From assembly GCA_016936735.1 (NCBI GenBank), contig JAFGXH010000176.1, positions 1 to 34,934 of the forward strand: a DNA stretch of 34,934 nucleotides. The letters are read 5' to 3'. The notes beneath the pieces are model-generated. The model was not told the origin of the DNA. It ran no database searches and saw only the letters and a program-made list of their open reading frames with translations. The position numbers were made by a program, and so were the translations under genes. The DNA is from a bacterium. GTDB taxonomy: Bacteria > UBP6 > JAFGXH01. Positions within the stretch are counted from its first letter, which is position 1. Each line of letters begins with the position of its first letter. Shown here piece after piece: positions 17,496 to 25,142 of this stretch.

Positions 17496-18773
17496 TTATG
17501 GAACACAAACACCAAAAGTTTTTCCTGAGAAAATATTACAATTTCCACTTGAACATGCATTAGAGTCATCACACATCTCTAAACATGTTCCATTTGCATC
17601 TCCAGGTATAATTGTACAAAAATATCCGCTTTTACAAACAAATGAGTTACTACTTGGAGTACATTCTGCACCACCTTCAATATCTCCCTCTGGATAACAT
17701 CTATTAAGACCTGTTGTTGTTGTCCAACATATTTCACTACTACTACATCCCTGATTTGTAACAAGAGTACAATCTAAACTAGATTGATCAAGACATGCAT
17801 AACCTCCATCCTCAAGAGGCATACAGCTTTCAGGAGAATCACAATCAACTTCATCAGGCCAACACTCTTTTTTACAAATACCTGTTTCTGAATTTGAATC
17901 TAAATTGACACAAGCTAATCCAGAGATACAACGACCTGTTTCTGTAGTTCCACAAGCCTCTCCAAGTTGTTGAGTTTTTTCAACCTCCATACAAACACTT
18001 ACACCTGTGCTTAAATCAATACACTCAAGAGGTGCTTCACACTGTAATCCTACACCAGATTCACAGTTTTCAAAACAGACTCCCTCAATAGAGTTTGAGG
18101 ATCCAAAAACACAAGTTGCACCATTTATACAGTTACCAACTGTTCCACCACAACTTTCACCAATATTCCTTTCTCCTGCAATTAATTCACAATAACCTGT
18201 ACTTTTGTTACAAGTTTTTGTTCCATCTGTTGAACAATCTAAATCAGATGTACAAGCAGGAAAACATCCATTAAAACCTCCTGTCAAATGGAGACAGATA
18301 TAGTTTTCACGCCCACAAGATGCTGAATCTGCAAATTCACACTCTTTTACACATCCACCAATAGAGCCTGAAACAACACAAACTCCCCCATCCATACACT
18401 CTGTACCATGCTCTGAACACTCCATAGTACAATAGCCACCATCAAGAGTTAAGTCACATACTGCACCTTCACCACAATCACTATTTGTACTACAAGGCAT
18501 ACCAACGCTATCATTTCCAGAACAACCTTGACACTCTGACCAACTCTCATTGCTACATGTTTTGGTTCCTTCTCCGCCAAAAGGACAAGCACAACTCTCT
18601 TGAGCTCCATTAGAGCATTCAGGAATAGAGTCTCTACAAGAGCCTTCATAACAAACCTGATTTTCAGGACAGGTTCCATCTGGCTTCTCTAAGCTACAGG
18701 TATAATCCTTATTACTACTACTGCTACAAGAGAATAGAAAAAGAAATATTGCAAATAAAAAAAGTTTTTTCAT
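17496..18773 (-). CDS. Cysteine-rich secreted lipoprotein
   Basis: The signal peptide MKKLFLFAIFLFLFSC ends in a lipobox (LFSC), so Cys16 should be lipidated and the protein exported to the cell envelope. The 425 residues contain about 55 Cys, arranged in at least five irregular disulfide modules of about 50 residues, for example CSTNSDCGEGAVCD, CINGATCVFG, CISGLACVN and CKSGYFCT. An early CACPFGGEGTKTCSNESW unit matches a pattern I associate with Myxococcota/Bradymonadia lipoproteins. Even spacing of Cys pairs suggests stacked EGF-like or keratin-like modules on the cell surface. GGAGG precedes the ATG. A promoter lies at 18802-18830. No enzymatic motif is seen; adhesion or structural roles are possible. 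Confidence 0.85.
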   Translation of the reverse strand: MKKLFLFAIFLFLFSCSSSSNKDYTCSLEKPDGTCPENQVCYEGSCRDSIPECSNGAQESCACPFGGEGTKTCSNESWSECQGCSGNDSVGMPCSTNSDCGEGAVCDLTLDGGYCTMECSEHGTECMDGGVCVVSGSIGGCVKECEFADSASCGRENYICLHLTGGFNGCFPACTSDLDCSTDGTKTCNKSTGYCELIAGERNIGESCGGTVGNCINGATCVFGSSNSIEGVCFENCESGVGLQCEAPLECIDLSTGVSVCMEVEKTQQLGEACGTTETGRCISGLACVNLDSNSETGICKKECWPDEVDCDSPESCMPLEDGGYACLDQSSLDCTLVTNQGCSSSEICWTTTTGLNRCYPEGDIEGGAECTPSSNSFVCKSGYFCTIIPGDANGTCLEMCDDSNACSSGNCNIFSGKTFGVCVP

Positions 18774-18801
18774 AAAACCTCCATCTAATACACTCTTTTA
18801 T

Positions 18802-18830
18802 GTTATAAGTCTATTTAACAAAAAAATCAA
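18802..18830 (-). promoter_or_regulatory. Promoter of Cys-rich lipoprotein gene
   Basis: On the minus strand: TTGATT (18830-18825), 17-bp spacer, TATAAC (18807-18802). The predicted start is about 22 nt upstream of the lipoprotein ATG. Confidence 0.55.
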
Positions 18831-19008
18831 TAAACCTTTTGACCTATAAGAGTTTAATTTTTAATGGTTTTACATATTTTTCAAAAAATAGACAAATAAT
18901 TATATTTAATTTATGATAAAAATCAAACAATAAAAATAGATTTAAATTTATCCAATATTCTTTTTAATTTTCTATTTAGATTTTGTTATTTCCTTTTCTA
19001 TATTATAT

Positions 19009-19037
19009 TTGTTTTTTTTATTCTAATTTGATACAAT
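19009..19037 (+). promoter_or_regulatory. Promoter of cvpA-HEAT-tmk operon
   Basis: TTGTTT (19009-19014), 17-bp spacer, TACAAT (19032-19037), with TG one base upstream of the -10 hexamer. The predicted start near 19044 leaves about 19 nt before GTG 19063, and supports that start over TTG 19051. Confidence 0.6.
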
Positions 19038-19062
19038 CTCTCGATTTATTTTGGAGGTTAAT

Positions 19063-19821
19063 GTGTTTATAGATCTTGCTATTCTTGGATATCTAATTCT
19101 TTTTGGTGTTTTTGGTTATTTCTCAGGTGCATTAAAACAGATATTTAAACTTATAACATTAGTACTTGCATATATTTTAGCAAAACCAATGGCTGGTCTT
19201 TTTTATCTAAAAGTTGCTGAGGGGTTTAAAATTCCTGATCAAGCAGCCTTTTTTGCCTCAACATTTATAAGTTGGATTGTTTTATCTATAATATTTAGTA
19301 TAATCTCCTCTATAATAATAAGATTTTTAAAGAATTTAGGAAAGGGAGAGCTCTCTGGTGTGGATAGTTTTGCAGGATTGGTTGTTTCTCTTTTAAAAAA
19401 TTTGGCAATTACATATGTAGTTTTAGGAATTGCAGCCTCTTTTAATTTAGTAACCTTTATGAAATATAAAGATGGTTATGATTACTCTAAAAAATCCATA
19501 ATTTATAATTTTGTAGAGAATAACAATAGTGTAAAAAATATTTTTTGGATTGGTTATACATCAAGATTAGCAGATTTTTCTCTTTTGCCTGGAGTACAAA
19601 ATTATGTTGCAAATGATGTTGAGTTTGCAAAAATTATTAATAAACCAGAGTATTCTGAAGCGATTAAAAAAAATGGTAAAAATATCAAAAATGCAAACAA
19701 TTTAATGAGAGATGAGACAACTCAAAAAATAATAAAAGATCCAGATTTTCAAAAATACATGATGAGTGAAAAAATCTCAAAATTGGTTGAAGAGGAGAAA
19801 ATCAAAAAAATGAGCAAATAG
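19063..19821 (+). CDS. cvpA: CvpA family inner-membrane protein
   Basis: CvpA (colicin V production) proteins are small multi-pass inner-membrane proteins linked to envelope homeostasis. The N-terminal half has about four membrane helices: LAILGYLILFGVFGYFSG, IFKLITLVLAYILAKP, FISWIVLSIIFSIISSIIIR and LLKNLAITYVVLGIAA. The C-terminal 100 or so residues are soluble and Lys-rich. The ORF-track start at 19051 (TTG) overlaps the Shine-Dalgarno GGAGG (19053-19057). The in-frame GTG at 19063 lies 5 nt after it and gives 252 aa. An ATG at 19061 is out of frame and would encode only three residues. It is followed after 26 nt by a HEAT-like gene and then tmk, one operon. Confidence 0.88.
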   Translation: MFIDLAILGYLILFGVFGYFSGALKQIFKLITLVLAYILAKPMAGLFYLKVAEGFKIPDQAAFFASTFISWIVLSIIFSIISSIIIRFLKNLGKGELSGVDSFAGLVVSLLKNLAITYVVLGIAASFNLVTFMKYKDGYDYSKKSIIYNFVENNNSVKNIFWIGYTSRLADFSLLPGVQNYVANDVEFAKIINKPEYSEAIKKNGKNIKNANNLMRDETTQKIIKDPDFQKYMMSEKISKLVEEEKIKKMSK

Positions 19822-19847
19822 GTTTTTAATTTTAAAGGATTTTTTAA

Positions 19848-20945
19848 ATGAAAACAGTTTATGAAAATTTAATTTTTGGTGATAAAAGCATTGCAAAAAA
19901 AGAGATTGAGGAGAGAATAAAAGTGGGTGATTCAAAATCTATTGTTCCTTTAATTCCATTTTTTGATGATGATAAGGGCTGGATTTCATCAAAAGTTGAT
20001 GAGATTATAAAAAATTTAACAACAGAACAGAGTGATGATTTTGAGTTTTGGGATGAGTTTATTTTCTATATAACATATCTTGATGATGGAGATAAATATC
20101 TTGAGGCAATATATCCTCAAATTGAGAATTTGAAACTAAAATTAGAGATTGTTACATCTATTTATGAGATAAATAACGAAAAAGGAAGACGAGAGATAAA
20201 AAAATGGCTTGATTCTGATGATATGGGAGAGTTAAGTGTTGCAATCTTTCTTATTCACAGATTTAGAATTAAAGATTTAACTCCACAACTTCATGAAATA
20301 ATGAAAAAAAATATCTCTGAGGAGTTAAAATATCAAATTATTTTTACTCTTGGTGTTTTAGAGGATAGTAGAGTTTATCCTCTTCTTATAAAGGGAGCAA
20401 CAATAAAAAATGATAGACAGTTAGACTATTTAGAGTCATTAAAACATTATAAAAGTGAAGAGACTATATCTCTTTTAAAAAAAGAGGCCTCTAAATTTTT
20501 CCAAAATAAACTTATAAAATTAAAGTTGGCAGAGTTAATTTATAAACATGATATTGGATTCTCAAATGGTATATTTAAAAAATATATTTTTTCAGGAAAA
20601 TTAGATCTTCAGGGTTATGTTTTGGAGATTTTAACAATGTTTAAAAATAATAGTTTTATAGATGAAGTTAACACTATTTTTCAAAAGAAATCACATTTTC
20701 ATCTCTCAAGTGCAATTAGATATTTTGGAGCTATAAATAATTTTGGAAAACTTGAAGAGATAAAACAGGACTATAAAATAGATCGAAAAGCTATTAGGCA
20801 AGAGGTTATGAAGGCTGTTATATCTCTTGATAAAATAAAAGAGTCTCAATATAGTTTTTATAAAACTCTTGAGGATGATGATCAACTCTATTTTCTAAAA
20901 AGAAAAGCAGACTCACTATTAAAAAAACGATTAAAAACAACATAA
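19848..20945 (+). CDS. HEAT-repeat-like protein
   Basis: This is a 365-residue all-helical protein without signal peptide or membrane segment. Repeating pairs of helices with spaced Leu/Ile, such as KSIVPLIPFFDDDKGWISSKVDEI, FTLGVLEDSRVYPLLIKGA and LKLAELIYK, resemble HEAT or Armadillo-type repeats and suggest protein binding. AAAGGA lies upstream of the ATG. It sits between cvpA (26 nt) and tmk (48 nt) in the same direction, so it is probably cotranscribed. No enzymatic motif is recognised and no function is assigned. Confidence 0.75.
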   Translation: MKTVYENLIFGDKSIAKKEIEERIKVGDSKSIVPLIPFFDDDKGWISSKVDEIIKNLTTEQSDDFEFWDEFIFYITYLDDGDKYLEAIYPQIENLKLKLEIVTSIYEINNEKGRREIKKWLDSDDMGELSVAIFLIHRFRIKDLTPQLHEIMKKNISEELKYQIIFTLGVLEDSRVYPLLIKGATIKNDRQLDYLESLKHYKSEETISLLKKEASKFFQNKLIKLKLAELIYKHDIGFSNGIFKKYIFSGKLDLQGYVLEILTMFKNNSFIDEVNTIFQKKSHFHLSSAIRYFGAINNFGKLEEIKQDYKIDRKAIRQEVMKAVISLDKIKESQYSFYKTLEDDDQLYFLKRKADSLLKKRLKTT

Positions 20946-20993
20946 AAATCAGAGTTTACAAAAAAATTTAATTTTTAAAAAGGTAAAATTTTT

Positions 20994-21614
20994 ATGAAAG
21001 GTAAATTTATAGTATTTGAGGGAATTGATGGTTCTGGAACAACAACTCAAATTCAGTTAATTGAGAAACTGTTAAAAGATAGGGGAGTTAAAGTTCATAG
21101 AACAGCAGAACCAACAGGTGGAGTATTAGGTTCATTAATTAGACAGATTTTAAATAGAAGATTAGTTACACTTGATGGAGCCTCAATAGATCCAAAAGTA
21201 ACAGCTCTTTTATTTGCAGCAGATAGAGTTGACCATATTCAAAATGAGATTACTCCATATATTGAGAAAGGGATAACTGTTTTATCTGATAGATATGATT
21301 TATCATCTTTTGTTTATCAGGGATTATTTACTGGAGATGTTAATTGGGTAAAAGAGATAAATAGATATGCTATTGAGCCAGATCTTTTAATATATCTTGA
21401 TATTGATGGGGACTCTGCTTTTGAAAGAATATCAAATAATAGAGTTTTTCTTGATGCCTATGAGAAAAAAGAGCTTTTAAACTCATATTCTAAACTATAC
21501 AAAAAGGAGTTTGAACAATATAGAGGTAAAAACAGAGTTCAAATTGATGGAAAACTTACTCAAGATGAGATTTTTAATATTATCAAGGAAAAAATAGATA
21601 AGCTTCTATTTTAA
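20994..21614 (+). CDS. tmk: Thymidylate kinase with variant P-loop
   Basis: Tmk phosphorylates dTMP to dTDP with ATP, essential for DNA synthesis. The fold motifs are present: FIVFEGIDGSGTTTQ at about 4-18, TAEPTGG (about 37-43), LLFAADRVDHI and VLSDRYDLSSFVYQG (DRY motif, about residue 100). The striking change is the P-loop: GSGTTTQ has Thr where nearly all kinases have the phosphate-binding Lys (GSGKTTQ). The codon is ACA and the surrounding sequence is otherwise normal, so this is not a frameshift. I recall similar T variants in some lineages but cannot verify this. Length (206 aa) is normal. It ends the cvpA operon at an AT-rich bidirectional hairpin. Confidence 0.92.
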   Translation: MKGKFIVFEGIDGSGTTTQIQLIEKLLKDRGVKVHRTAEPTGGVLGSLIRQILNRRLVTLDGASIDPKVTALLFAADRVDHIQNEITPYIEKGITVLSDRYDLSSFVYQGLFTGDVNWVKEINRYAIEPDLLIYLDIDGDSAFERISNNRVFLDAYEKKELLNSYSKLYKKEFEQYRGKNRVQIDGKLTQDEIFNIIKEKIDKLLF

Positions 21615-21654
21615 TAATAATTACTGCTTAACCAGATTATTGTTATTATTAAAA
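21609..21654. terminator. AT-rich bidirectional hairpin between tmk and iorB
   Basis: TTTTAATAATAA (21609-21620) and TTATTATTAAAA (21643-21654) are perfect 12-nt complements with an inner CTG/CAG pair set. The dyad overlaps the tmk stop codon and lies between convergent genes, so it could end transcription from both sides, although the stem is weak in GC. Confidence 0.55.
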
Positions 21655-21677
21655 ATATAGAAATTTAGTAACTATTT

Positions 21678-22253
21678 TTAAAGAGATAATCCTAAATCAA
21701 AAGCCTTAAGATTCATTTGAATGGTTTTTGATGGAACAGATAACTCTATTGCTTTATGAAATGACTCTATTGATATGGATTCTATTTTTTTTGCAATAAC
21801 ACCAAGAAGAATAGTATTAAAAACACGAACATCTCCAAGTTTTAAAGCCTCCTCTGTTGAGTTAACAAATTTATACTCAATCTCCTTTAGATAAGACTCA
21901 ACTGTTGATCTCTCTGGATATGTTTTTCCTGTATAATTTAGTGAAGTTGGCCTAATTTCATAATCATTAATTAATAAAAATCCATCAGATTTTAGATAAT
22001 CTATCCATCTTAATGTTTCAGATTTTTCAAATGAAAGTATTATATCTGCTGTTTTTTGCTCAACTGTTGGAGAGTAAACTTTCTCACCAAATCTAACAAA
22101 ACTTACAACAGAACCTCCTCTTTGAGCCATTCCATGAACTTCAGACTGTTTTACATCAAAACCACTATTTAAACAGGCTGTTGCAAGAATTGAGCTTGCT
22201 TTTATTATTCCTTGACCACCAATTCCAGCAAACAATATAGATGTTGTTTTCAT
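21678..22253 (-). CDS. iorB: Indolepyruvate:ferredoxin oxidoreductase beta subunit
   Basis: IorB is the small subunit of the enzyme that oxidatively decarboxylates arylpyruvates to aryl-acyl-CoA with ferredoxin as acceptor. The PFOR-gamma type domain is evident: LFAGIGGQGIIKASSILA near the N-terminus, SEVHGMAQRGGSVVSFVRFG (about 37-56) and a C-terminal region with NTILLGVIAKK. At 191 residues it has the usual length. The ATG overlaps the iorA stop by one base (TAATG), and GGAGG is embedded in the last iorA codons, so translation is coupled. It is the second gene of an iorAB operon ending at an AT-rich hairpin. Confidence 0.93.
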   Translation of the reverse strand: MKTTSILFAGIGGQGIIKASSILATACLNSGFDVKQSEVHGMAQRGGSVVSFVRFGEKVYSPTVEQKTADIILSFEKSETLRWIDYLKSDGFLLINDYEIRPTSLNYTGKTYPERSTVESYLKEIEYKFVNSTEEALKLGDVRVFNTILLGVIAKKIESISIESFHKAIELSVPSKTIQMNLKAFDLGLSL

Positions 22254-24028
22254 TACGCCTCCTTCTCAATTTTATGAATAGCCTGAACTTTTGGTGGACA
22301 AACTTGAGCACACATTCCACAACCAATACAATAAACTGGATCTATTTTAGATTTTCCTGACTCACCCTTTGATATTGCAGGACAACCTAAACGTAGACAG
22401 GCACCACAAGCAATACATTTTGATTCATCTATTTCAAATGGATATTTTTTAGCCCTTTTAACCTCTTCTGTTAGGGCACATGGTTGCGATGTTATTAAAA
22501 CAGAAACTCCATCAAACTCTCTTGCCTCTCTTAAAGCATCAGATGTCTCTTTTAAGTTATAATTATTAACCCTTTTTACCCATTTTACACCTATTGCTTT
22601 TACAAGAGCCTCTAAATCAATTTGAGAGGTATTATTTCCCTGGAGAGTCAATCCTGTTGTTGGGTTTTGTTGATTTCCTGTCATTGCAGTTATCCTATTA
22701 TCTAAAATAACAACAGTTCCTTTTCTATTATTATAAACCATGTCAATAAGACTTGTAATTCCAGAGTGTATAAATGTTGAATCTCCAATAACAGCAACAC
22801 TATTATTTCCAGTTAACATTGGATTTTGCATCAATCCACTTAATCCTGAAATGCTTGCTCCCATACAGATGCAGGTATCCATTGCATTCCAAGGTGCTAA
22901 TGCTGCAAGTGTGTAACAACCAATATCTCCAGCTACACTTAATCTCTGTTTTTTTATTGCATCAAAAATACCAATATGAGGACAACCAGGGCATAATACA
23001 GGTGGTCTTTCAAGTATATGATTGCTATTTATGGTTTTTTTCTCTACTTTTTCGTTTAATAGATACTCTTTTAATACCTCTGGAAGCATCTCTCCACAAT
23101 ATGGAAGGATATTTTTTCCAATAATCTCATTAGATAAACCAAGTTGTCTTACATATCCCTCAATAAAATCATCCCCCTCCTCTATTATAATGATTTTTTT
23201 CACTTTTTTTGAAAACTCTTTAACTTTTTCCATTGGGAATGGAAAAGAGAATCCCAGTTTTAGATATGTTGCATTAGGAAAAACCTCTTTTGCATAATTA
23301 TATGAGACGCCACTTGTTATAACTCCTATCTCTGAATCTCCATCCTCAATAACATTCCATTCAGAACTCTCTGCAAGCTCCTTTAGCTTTTTCAGTCTCT
23401 CCTCAACAACAACATGAAGTTTTCTAGCATTAGATGGCATCAATACATATTTTTCAAAATTTTTCTTATATGGATATATTGGTATCTCCTCTCTTTCACT
23501 AAGTGTTACAACCCCTTTTCCATGAGATACTCTTGTTGTTGTTCTAAGTATTACTGGTGAATCAAATTGATGTGATATTTTTAAAGCCCATTTTGTCATT
23601 CTAAGAGCCTCATCACTATTAACAGGTTCAAGTAAAGGGAGTTTTGCAGCTCTTGCAAAATGTCTATTATCCTGCTCATTTTGAGATGAATGCATTCCAG
23701 AGTCATCAGCAGTTATAATTAATAGAGCCCCTGTTACTCCTGCATATGCAAGAGAGAATAGTGGATCTGCTGCAACATTTAATCCAACATGTTTTTGTGC
23801 ACATAGAGATATTGCACCACCAATTGCTGCACCACCAGCAACCTCCATTGCAACTTTTTCATTTGGTGCCCACTCAGCTTTTACCTCTTTATATAATGCT
23901 AAAGACTCTAGTATCTCTGTACTTGGGGTTCCAGGATATGCTGAAGCAAAATGAACTCCAGCCTCATAGGCTCCTCTTGCAATAGCCTCATTTCCAGATA
24001 AAATTGCTTTTCCAATCACTTTGACCAT
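22253..24028 (-). CDS. iorA: Indolepyruvate:ferredoxin oxidoreductase alpha subunit
   Basis: IorA carries the catalytic TPP centre and two [4Fe-4S] clusters of arylpyruvate:ferredoxin oxidoreductase, used in anaerobic fermentation of aromatic amino acids. The N-terminal domain has GNEAIARGAYEAGVHFASAYPGTPSTE. The TPP-binding region shows GDIGCYTLA and GDSTFIHSGITSLIDM...DN (about 350-450). The C-terminal ferredoxin domain has CIACGACLRLGCP and CIGCGMCAQVCPP. At 591 residues the length is typical. AGAGG lies 5 nt before the ATG. A promoter TTGGAT-N17-TATTAT with TGC before the -10 lies at 24056-24084. It is divergent from the DUF2877 cluster. Close relatives act on other 2-oxoacids, so the substrate is inferred. 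Confidence 0.94.
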   Translation of the reverse strand: MVKVIGKAILSGNEAIARGAYEAGVHFASAYPGTPSTEILESLALYKEVKAEWAPNEKVAMEVAGGAAIGGAISLCAQKHVGLNVAADPLFSLAYAGVTGALLIITADDSGMHSSQNEQDNRHFARAAKLPLLEPVNSDEALRMTKWALKISHQFDSPVILRTTTRVSHGKGVVTLSEREEIPIYPYKKNFEKYVLMPSNARKLHVVVEERLKKLKELAESSEWNVIEDGDSEIGVITSGVSYNYAKEVFPNATYLKLGFSFPFPMEKVKEFSKKVKKIIIIEEGDDFIEGYVRQLGLSNEIIGKNILPYCGEMLPEVLKEYLLNEKVEKKTINSNHILERPPVLCPGCPHIGIFDAIKKQRLSVAGDIGCYTLAALAPWNAMDTCICMGASISGLSGLMQNPMLTGNNSVAVIGDSTFIHSGITSLIDMVYNNRKGTVVILDNRITAMTGNQQNPTTGLTLQGNNTSQIDLEALVKAIGVKWVKRVNNYNLKETSDALREAREFDGVSVLITSQPCALTEEVKRAKKYPFEIDESKCIACGACLRLGCPAISKGESGKSKIDPVYCIGCGMCAQVCPPKVQAIHKIEKEA

Positions 24029-24055
24029 AATAACCTCTATGAAACAATATGAGAG

Positions 24056-24084
24056 ATAATAGCAAAAAAAATATATAAATCCAA
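24056..24084 (-). promoter_or_regulatory. Promoter of iorAB
   Basis: On the minus strand: TTGGAT (24084-24079), 17-bp spacer, TATTAT (24061-24056) preceded by TGC. The start would be about 20 nt before the iorA ATG. Confidence 0.5.
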
Positions 24085-24185
24085 CAATTAGAGTAATTAA
24101 AAATTAACATCATAAAAAATTAACAAAAAATATAAAAATATCTTAAAAATTCAAATATATTTTTCATTTTAAATCCTCTTGTTGC

Positions 24186-24214
24186 TTGACTTAATACTGA
24201 TAATAACATAAAAT
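24186..24214 (+). promoter_or_regulatory. Promoter of DUF2877-fdrA-DUF1116 cluster
   Basis: TTGACT (24186-24191), 17-bp spacer, TAAAAT (24209-24214), close to the sigma-70 consensus. The predicted start at about 24221 leaves a leader of only 6 or 15 nt, depending on which ATG is used. Confidence 0.65.
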
Positions 24215-24226
24215 TTTATTTTTGAG

Positions 24227-25114
24227 ATGAGAGTTATGGATATTTATGAAATTGGAGATAGATTACCTTTAGGGATTTTTTCGCTTCACTCCAAATTTAA
24301 TAAATATTGTAATTTTGTTAATGAGTATGGAGAGTTAATAACTCTTACCACAGAGAAAAGTGGTCCTAATACAATTACTGTTTCTGAAAGAGTTTTAAAA
24401 AGTAGCACTTTTATCAAAGTAACATCTGAAATTTTAGAGATAAATTTCGATAAATATAAAAAAAGATCAATACCTATCTATTGTTCAAAAATAGAGTCTC
24501 AAAATAACTTAAAAAAAACAGACCTTATTGAAGATAACTGGAGTTCAACTATTCTTGAACTAAAAAAAATCTATAACTACTTAAAAATAAGGGTTGGAGA
24601 TAAAACACTATTATCTGCAATTGAGCTTGGAAAAAACAGTGTTGATAAAATATTAATACAAGAGAGAAAATATAGATTTTCTGAGCTTATGTTTAAAGAG
24701 ATTGAGAGTGGTGTTGAACTATTTTTAGATAAAAATTTTGAACAAGCAATCTCAAAAATAAAAGGACATGGTTTTGGATTAACACCATCTGGTGATGATT
24801 GGCTTGCTGGTGCATTAACAGGAATCTCTTTTTATGAGGAGTATTTTAATAAAAATTTAAAAAATATTAAAGAGTCTATTTTTAATTTATCAATTGGAAA
24901 AAATTTAATCTCTAATAGTTTTATATATTACGCAAAAGAGAGCTCTTTTTTTTATGATGTTAAACAGTTTTTAACATCAATACTGAAATCCAATTTTGAT
25001 TCACTTTATCAGTTGGGAATTAATGTATTAGAGCATGGAGCAACATCTGGAGGAGATTTTCTATCTGGATTTTTTTCAGTTATATTAAAAAAAGATTTTT
25101 TTGATTTTTCCTAG
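24227..25114 (+). CDS. DUF2877 protein (AllH/YlbF-like), carbamoyltransferase component
   Basis: This DUF2877 member is related to E. coli YlbF, recently assigned as AllH, part of the oxamate carbamoyltransferase with FdrA (AllF) and YlbE (AllG). The signature GHGFGLTPSGDDWLAGAL is near 182-199, and a second Gly-rich motif GATSGGDFLSGFF lies near the C-terminus. Length is 295 aa, with no signal peptide. Either ATG 24227 or 24236 could be used; neither has a strong Shine-Dalgarno and the predicted promoter start lies just upstream. It is the first gene of the cluster, with fdrA 28 nt downstream. Family assignment is firm; the substrate in this organism is unknown. Confidence 0.88.
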   Translation: MRVMDIYEIGDRLPLGIFSLHSKFNKYCNFVNEYGELITLTTEKSGPNTITVSERVLKSSTFIKVTSEILEINFDKYKKRSIPIYCSKIESQNNLKKTDLIEDNWSSTILELKKIYNYLKIRVGDKTLLSAIELGKNSVDKILIQERKYRFSELMFKEIESGVELFLDKNFEQAISKIKGHGFGLTPSGDDWLAGALTGISFYEEYFNKNLKNIKESIFNLSIGKNLISNSFIYYAKESSFFYDVKQFLTSILKSNFDSLYQLGINVLEHGATSGGDFLSGFFSVILKKDFFDFS

Positions 25115-25142
25115 TTTATCCACTTATATAAAGGATATTTAT

